From NCBI GenBank assembly GCA_022428185.1, contig JAKMCZ010000286.1, positions 1 to 28,456 on the forward strand: DNA of 28,456 nucleotides. Direction: 5' to 3'. The notes under the pieces were generated by a model. The model had not been told where the DNA came from, made no database searches, and worked only from the letters and a program-made list of their open reading frames with translations. How positions within the stretch are numbered: position 1 is the first letter of the stretch; the number at the start of each line of letters is the position of its first letter. Position numbers and translations under genes: made by a program. Below, piece after piece: positions 24,501 to 28,456 of the stretch. The DNA is from Alphaproteobacteria bacterium (GTDB lineage Bacteria; Pseudomonadota; Alphaproteobacteria; RS24).

Positions 24501-25768
24501 CCATTTCTGCCGGATTGTTATGGACGGCCGGTCTGATTTTCCTTTTGCTTATCATCTCGGCTTTTCTTTCAGGTTCTGAAACCGCTTTAACCGCGACCAG
24601 CAAGGCGCGGATTTTGCGCTTGCAGCAAGAAGGCCAGCGCCGCGCGCGCTGGGTCATTCTTTTGCTTGAACAAAAAGAGCGTTTGCTATCCGCGATTTTG
24701 CTCGGCAATAATTTGGTCAATATTTTGGCTTCGGCACTGGCGACGCGGATATTCCTAGACGCATTTGGCGAAAGCGGCGTGGTTTACGCTACTTTGGTTA
24801 TGACGGTCATGGTGGTGGTTTTTGCCGAAGTGCTGCCGAAAACCTATGCGATTTTTGCGCCCGACATCACCGCCTTGCGCGCCGCCGGACCGTTGCGTGT
24901 GCTGGTGGTTGTTTTGGCTCCTATCACGCGAGCCTTGAGTTTTACCTCTGGCACGATTTTGCGTCTCACCGGCCTGTCCAAAAGCGCTGATATTTCGCTG
25001 GTGCCGGCGCATGAAGAAATTCGCGGCGCGATTGATTTGCACCATCAGGAAGGCGCGGTACGAAAAGGCGACCGCGATATGCTCGGCGGTATTCTTGATC
25101 TTGGTGATACGACATTGGAAGAAATCATGATTCACCGCAGCGCGATTTTGACCCTCGATGCCGATTTGCCGTCAGACGAAATCGTCAATGCGGTGCTCGA
25201 CAGCCCCTATACGCGCATCCCGCTTTGGCGTAATGAGCCGGAAAACATTATCGGCATTTTGCACGCCAAAGATTTGCTGCGCGCGCTCGCCAATAGCCCG
25301 ATTGGCGCGTCAGGTCTCAATGTCGAAAACATAACCAGTTCACCGTGGTTTGTGCCCGAAACCACCTCATTATCTGAACAGCTAAACGCATTCCGCCAGC
25401 GCAAAGCCCATTTCGCCCTTGTGGTCGATGAATATGGGGCGCTGATGGGATTGGTGACGATGGAAGATATTTTGGAAGAAATTGTCGGCTCGATTGATGA
25501 CGAGCATGACCGGCCGGACAATATGCTGCGGCGGCGGCCTGATGGCACATTGGAAGTCTCCGGCGCGCTTTCTTTACGCGACCTCAATCGTGAAATGGGC
25601 TGGACCCTGCCCGATGACGAAGCCAGTTCGGTCGCCGGTCTGATTATCCATGAGGCACAAGTAATACCCGAAATCGGCCAAGTATTTGAGTTTCACGGGC
25701 TGCGTTTCCGAATTATGGGACGCCAGCGCAACCGCATCATGCAGGTGCGTATTTCCGAAATGACTTAA
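24497..25768 (+). CDS. CNNM/CorC-family transporter-like protein (hemolysin C domain)
   Basis: The 423-residue protein has an N-terminal DUF21/CNNM membrane domain with SGSETAL (25-31), several hydrophobic segments to about residue 150 and the conserved EVLPKT (111-116). A pair of CBS domains follows (about 210-340), then a C-terminal CorC_HlyC domain. Homologues are linked to magnesium or cobalt efflux; the old hemolysin name is misleading. It overlaps aroB by 4 nt and is a regular partner of aroKB in alphaproteobacteria, without a known reason. Its TAA overlaps the stop of bolA on the other strand. Confidence 0.9.
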   Translation: MTISAGLLWTAGLIFLLLIISAFLSGSETALTATSKARILRLQQEGQRRARWVILLLEQKERLLSAILLGNNLVNILASALATRIFLDAFGESGVVYATLVMTVMVVVFAEVLPKTYAIFAPDITALRAAGPLRVLVVVLAPITRALSFTSGTILRLTGLSKSADISLVPAHEEIRGAIDLHHQEGAVRKGDRDMLGGILDLGDTTLEEIMIHRSAILTLDADLPSDEIVNAVLDSPYTRIPLWRNEPENIIGILHAKDLLRALANSPIGASGLNVENITSSPWFVPETTSLSEQLNAFRQRKAHFALVVDEYGALMGLVTMEDILEEIVGSIDDEHDRPDNMLRRRPDGTLEVSGALSLRDLNREMGWTLPDDEASSVAGLIIHEAQVIPEIGQVFEFHGLRFRIMGRQRNRIMQVRISEMT

Positions 25769-26046
25769 TCGGTCTCATGCTCGCTGGGGCTTTTAAGTTT
25801 CAGCGCTAATGCATGCACCGGTCCGGCCAATTCATCGGCCAAACACGCCAGCACATGACGTTGCCGATCAAGGCGGCTCATACCATCGAACATTTCAGCC
25901 ACCATATGCACCCGAAAATGCGTCTCGCCGCCCGGCGCGGCACCGGCATGGCCTTCGTGCAAATGCGATTCATCACTGAGCGTCAAATGCAGCGGTGTAT
26001 AGGTATCGCTCAATTTTTGTTCTATAATGGCGTATATCTGCGTCAT
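25765..26046 (-). CDS. BolA family protein
   Basis: The 93-residue protein has the BolA fold: SDESHLHEGH near 24-33, THFRVHMV, the family RQRHVLACL (61-69) and the C-terminal VHALALKLKSP (78-88). BolA proteins pair with monothiol glutaredoxins and help deliver Fe-S clusters; some act on transcription. The ATG at 26046 follows AGAG; an upstream frame to 26091 adds 15 residues without support. It converges on the CorC gene, sharing a TTAA, and diverges from the J-domain gene. No glutaredoxin gene is next to it in this window. Confidence 0.9.
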   Translation of the reverse strand: MTQIYAIIEQKLSDTYTPLHLTLSDESHLHEGHAGAAPGGETHFRVHMVAEMFDGMSRLDRQRHVLACLADELAGPVHALALKLKSPSEHETD

Positions 26047-26204
26047 GGTGTCTCTTTCTAACTCGGCATCACGGTTTGCGTTTGCGGCCATATGACATAT
26101 ATCGCGTTCAAGACGGGCAAGCGAGTGTCATAAGTAGCAAAGCTGGCTGGCGCGACATGATAATTGATTAACCTCTGCTTCGGCGGAATAAAACAGAGCC
26201 CTTG

Positions 26205-26798
26205 ATGAATTTGAACTCAAAATATTTCGACATGATACGCACCTCACGCGAGGAGAAGCGCGCGCAAATGGTTGAAGACGGATCACGTTGTGATTGGCCG
26301 GACTGTCTGAAATCGGGGAGCTATCCGGCTCCGGCAGGCCCGCAATCAACCGATCGGCGACGCTTTTGCTACGACCATGTGCGCGAATATAATCGCAGCT
26401 ATAATTATTTCGAAGGCATGTCGCAAGATGAGGCGGAAAGCTATCGCCGCGCCGCGCAAACCGGCCATCGCCCCACTTGGTCGATGGGCACAAGACGGGC
26501 GCGCGGCAGCAAGGTGGAGGATTGGCAATTCCAAGACCCGCTGGAAATTATGGGCGAAGCCGGCTTCACCGAAGCCCAAGCCGCCTCGCCCGGCTCGAAG
26601 GCAACATCAGGACAAAAACGCGCCCTCGATGTTATGGAGTTACCGGAAACGGCGAGCGCCGATGAGGTGCGTAAAAAGTTTAAAATTCTGGTTAAGCAAT
26701 ATCACCCCGACGCCAATGGCGGCGATCGCAGCCATGAAGAGAAATTACAAAGCGTCATTCAGGCGCATGATTATTTGAAGGCTTCCGGCTTTTGTTAG
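26205..26798 (+). CDS. J-domain (DnaJ-like) protein with N-terminal cysteine motif
   Basis: The 197-residue protein ends with a J domain (about 138-195), including the essential HPD at 167-169 in KQYHPDANGGD. That should stimulate an Hsp70 ATPase. The N-terminal part has C29-x4-C34 and C55-x2-H58, a possible metal site within a stretch resembling other alphaproteobacterial J-proteins in this neighbourhood. It lacks the Gly/Phe and zinc-finger domains of canonical DnaJ, so it is a specialised co-chaperone with unknown client. The ATG at 26205 is preferred over the TTG at 26202. It is 54 bases upstream of cobS, a recurring association. Confidence 0.9.
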   Translation: MNLNSKYFDMIRTSREEKRAQMVEDGSRCDWPDCLKSGSYPAPAGPQSTDRRRFCYDHVREYNRSYNYFEGMSQDEAESYRRAAQTGHRPTWSMGTRRARGSKVEDWQFQDPLEIMGEAGFTEAQAASPGSKATSGQKRALDVMELPETASADEVRKKFKILVKQYHPDANGGDRSHEEKLQSVIQAHDYLKASGFC

Positions 26799-26852
26799 GG
26801 CTAGCTTTCTGCTAACACCTATCACCAGCAAGCAGATATTTCGGAGATTTTT

Positions 26853-27869
26853 ATGAGTAAAGCGGCACAAGAAACAGGCACGACCAATGTGGAAATGCCG
26901 ACAGAGCCGGATACGCAAGTCAATGCCCGCGAGGTTTTCGGTGTTGATTTTGATATGATGGTTCCGGCCTTTTCCGAGCGCAGCGAAAACGTGCCGGATT
27001 TTGACGAGGATTATCTGTTCGACAAGCAAACAACAATGGCCCTGCTGGCCGGCTTTGCCCATAACCGCCGCTGCATGGTGCAGGGCTATCACGGCACCGG
27101 TAAATCGACCCATATCGAACAAGTTGCTGCCCGGCTCAATTGGCCGTGCGTACGCGTCAATCTCGACAGCCATGTCAGTCGTATCGATTTGGTCGGTAAA
27201 GATGCGATTGTGCTGAAAGAAGGCAAGCAAGTAACCGAATTCCAGGAGGGCATTTTACCCTGGGCGTTGCAAAATCCGGTGGCTCTGGTGTTTGACGAAT
27301 ATGATGCCGGTCGACCCGATGTGATGTTTGTTATCCAGCGTGTTTTGGAAGTGGCAGGCAAACTGACCTTGCTTGACCAAAACAAGGTCATTCGCCCGAA
27401 CCCTTATTTCCGACTATTTGCCACCACCAATACAATCGGTTTGGGAGACACAAGCGGGCTGTATCACGGCACGCAACAAATCAATCAGGGTCAGATGGAC
27501 CGTTGGAATATCGTCACCTCGCTGAATTATCTGGCGCATGACAAAGAAACCGATATCGTCCACGCCAAAGCACCCGGCTATGCCGGTGCTGAAGGCCGCG
27601 AAAAAATATCGTCAATGGTGCGGGTTGCCGATTTGACGCGCTCGGCTTTTATCAATGGTGATATTTCGACCGTTATGAGCCCACGCACGGTTTTGACATG
27701 GGCCGAAAATGCAGAAATTTTGGGCAATGATATCGCACTCGCCTTCCAGCTAACGTTTTTGAATAAATGCGATGAGTTGGAACGCGCCACGGTTGCCGAA
27801 TTTTATCAGCGTTGCCTCGGCGATGATTTGCCCGACAGCGCCGTATCGGTTCTGGCAGACAGCAAGTGA
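26853..27869 (+). CDS. cobS: Cobaltochelatase subunit CobS
   Basis: CobS is the AAA+ ATPase that, with CobT and CobN, inserts cobalt into hydrogenobyrinic acid a,c-diamide in the aerobic B12 pathway. The 338-residue protein has Walker A GYHGTGKST at 78-86, Walker B ALVFDEYD at 144-151 and the conserved VFGVDFDMMVPAF N-terminus. GGAG lies 7 bases before the ATG. The stop overlaps the GTG of cobT. No cobalamin riboswitch is recognisable upstream, and no cobN is in the window. Confidence 0.96.
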   Translation: MSKAAQETGTTNVEMPTEPDTQVNAREVFGVDFDMMVPAFSERSENVPDFDEDYLFDKQTTMALLAGFAHNRRCMVQGYHGTGKSTHIEQVAARLNWPCVRVNLDSHVSRIDLVGKDAIVLKEGKQVTEFQEGILPWALQNPVALVFDEYDAGRPDVMFVIQRVLEVAGKLTLLDQNKVIRPNPYFRLFATTNTIGLGDTSGLYHGTQQINQGQMDRWNIVTSLNYLAHDKETDIVHAKAPGYAGAEGREKISSMVRVADLTRSAFINGDISTVMSPRTVLTWAENAEILGNDIALAFQLTFLNKCDELERATVAEFYQRCLGDDLPDSAVSVLADSK

Positions 27870-28456
27870 CGGAAAAATCTCCGGTCGAAGAGTTTAAGCG
27901 CGCCCTGACGCAGACCATGCGCTCGATTGCCGAAGAGGCCGAGCTTTCGGTCAGCTTCGGCTCGGAAAAACCGGCACTGGCCGGTTTGAAAGCGCGGCTG
28001 CCGCAACCGGCACGCGACCTCGACCCTGAAGACCGCCAAAATGTGCGCGGTCAGTCCGACAGTTTTGCCCTGCAATTAGCCCATCACGATGCCGCCATTT
28101 CGATGGATTTGGCACCGGCTGAAACCGATGCACGCGCTTCTTTCGATGCGGCAGAGACGGCGCGGTGTGAAGCGATTGGCGCGCGCGCCATGTCTGGCAT
28201 TGGCAATAATATTAATGCCATGCACCAGGCGCGTTGCGACAAGCTGGGCTATGCCGAAGCGACAAGCCGCGAGGACGCGCCTCTGGCTGAGGCTTTGGGG
28301 TTTATGATGCGCGAGACATTGACCGGCATGACACCGCCACCGGCGGCGCAAGCATTGGTCAATGTTTGGCGCGATTGGATTGATGAGCGCGTCGGCGACA
28401 AAATGGGTGGGCTGGAAGCCGTAGTCGATGACCAAAAAGCTTTTGGCACCCTGACC
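27866..28456 (+). CDS. cobT: Cobaltochelatase subunit CobT, N-terminal part
   Basis: The frame starts at GTG 27866, overlapping the cobS TGA (GTGA), and stays open for 197 codons to the right edge, so it is cut by the window. The N-terminal FKRALTQTMRSIAEEAELSV and GLKARLPQPARDLDPED segments, ATSREDAPLAEALG, and later WRDWIDERVGD match CobT. The acidic linker and C-terminal VWA domain with MIDAS residues would lie beyond the edge. It forms the chelatase motor with CobS. GTG is the only sensible start given the overlap; the next Met is 18 codons in. Confidence 0.9.
   Translation, partial: MTEKSPVEEFKRALTQTMRSIAEEAELSVSFGSEKPALAGLKARLPQPARDLDPEDRQNVRGQSDSFALQLAHHDAAISMDLAPAETDARASFDAAETARCEAIGARAMSGIGNNINAMHQARCDKLGYAEATSREDAPLAEALGFMMRETLTGMTPPPAAQALVNVWRDWIDERVGDKMGGLEAVVDDQKAFGTLT

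Noticed and set aside
26799..26852. Cobalamin riboswitch before cobS
   Set aside because: The spacer is only 54 bases and has no B12-box-like sequence; none was seen upstream of the J-protein gene either.

Overview
The window looks like a compact chromosomal segment of a free-living alphaproteobacterium, probably close to Rhodospirillales or SAR116-type marine lineages. The evidence is gene content and order: DUF4167-prmC-prfA-ispG-rodZ-ptsP-lysC opposite ubiG; PpiC-argJ-mutT opposite secA; xerD next to aroK-aroB-CorC; and bolA/J-protein/cobS-cobT. All of these are familiar alphaproteobacterial neighbourhoods. GC content is moderate by eye. Spacers are very short, many genes overlap by 4 nt (ATGA or GTGA), and two convergent pairs share overlapping stop codons in a TTAA. 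I see no tRNA, rRNA, insertion sequence, prophage or CRISPR array. No gene-free stretch exceeds about 300 bases.

Layout. Bases 1-7838 form one long minus-strand cluster: lysC, ptsP, a RodZ-like protein, ispG, prfA, prmC and the first codons of a DUF4167 gene. Bases 7948-11292 hold ubiG (plus), a nitrilase-family amidohydrolase and comF (minus), and a methyltransferase (plus) whose start nearly touches that of comF. Bases 11289-13798 hold mutT, argJ and a secreted parvulin (minus), diverging from secA (plus, 14062). An EHN-type epoxide hydrolase follows secA. Bases 17991-22590 are minus: accA, then xerD, a large exported protein of unknown function and a 45-residue membrane protein. Bases 22743-25768 are plus: aroK, aroB and a CNNM/CorC transporter-like protein. 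A bolA gene converges on it. The end of the window carries a J-domain protein, cobS and the start of cobT.

Functions are mostly core: translation termination (PrfA with its methylase PrmC), isoprenoid, lysine/threonine, arginine, chorismate, fatty-acid and ubiquinone synthesis, the nitrogen PTS, Sec export with a periplasmic foldase, chromosome dimer resolution, and aerobic cobalt insertion into the corrin ring.

The unexplained structure sits in small places. A 57-codon reading frame ends on the Shine-Dalgarno of secA and finishes in a Gly-Val-Arg...Arg-Pro tail reminiscent of SecM-type arrest peptides; it lies in a leader with two predicted hairpins. The Shine-Dalgarno of the epoxide hydrolase is buried in a perfect-armed hairpin abutting its ATG. 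A long hairpin covers the lysC stop and the ptsP upstream region. A 27-codon frame bridges aroK and aroB with overlaps at both ends. The 825-residue exported protein carries a perfect 18-bp tandem duplication and a 12-bp periodic array encoding its signal-peptide core. None of these has been tested beyond reading the sequence.
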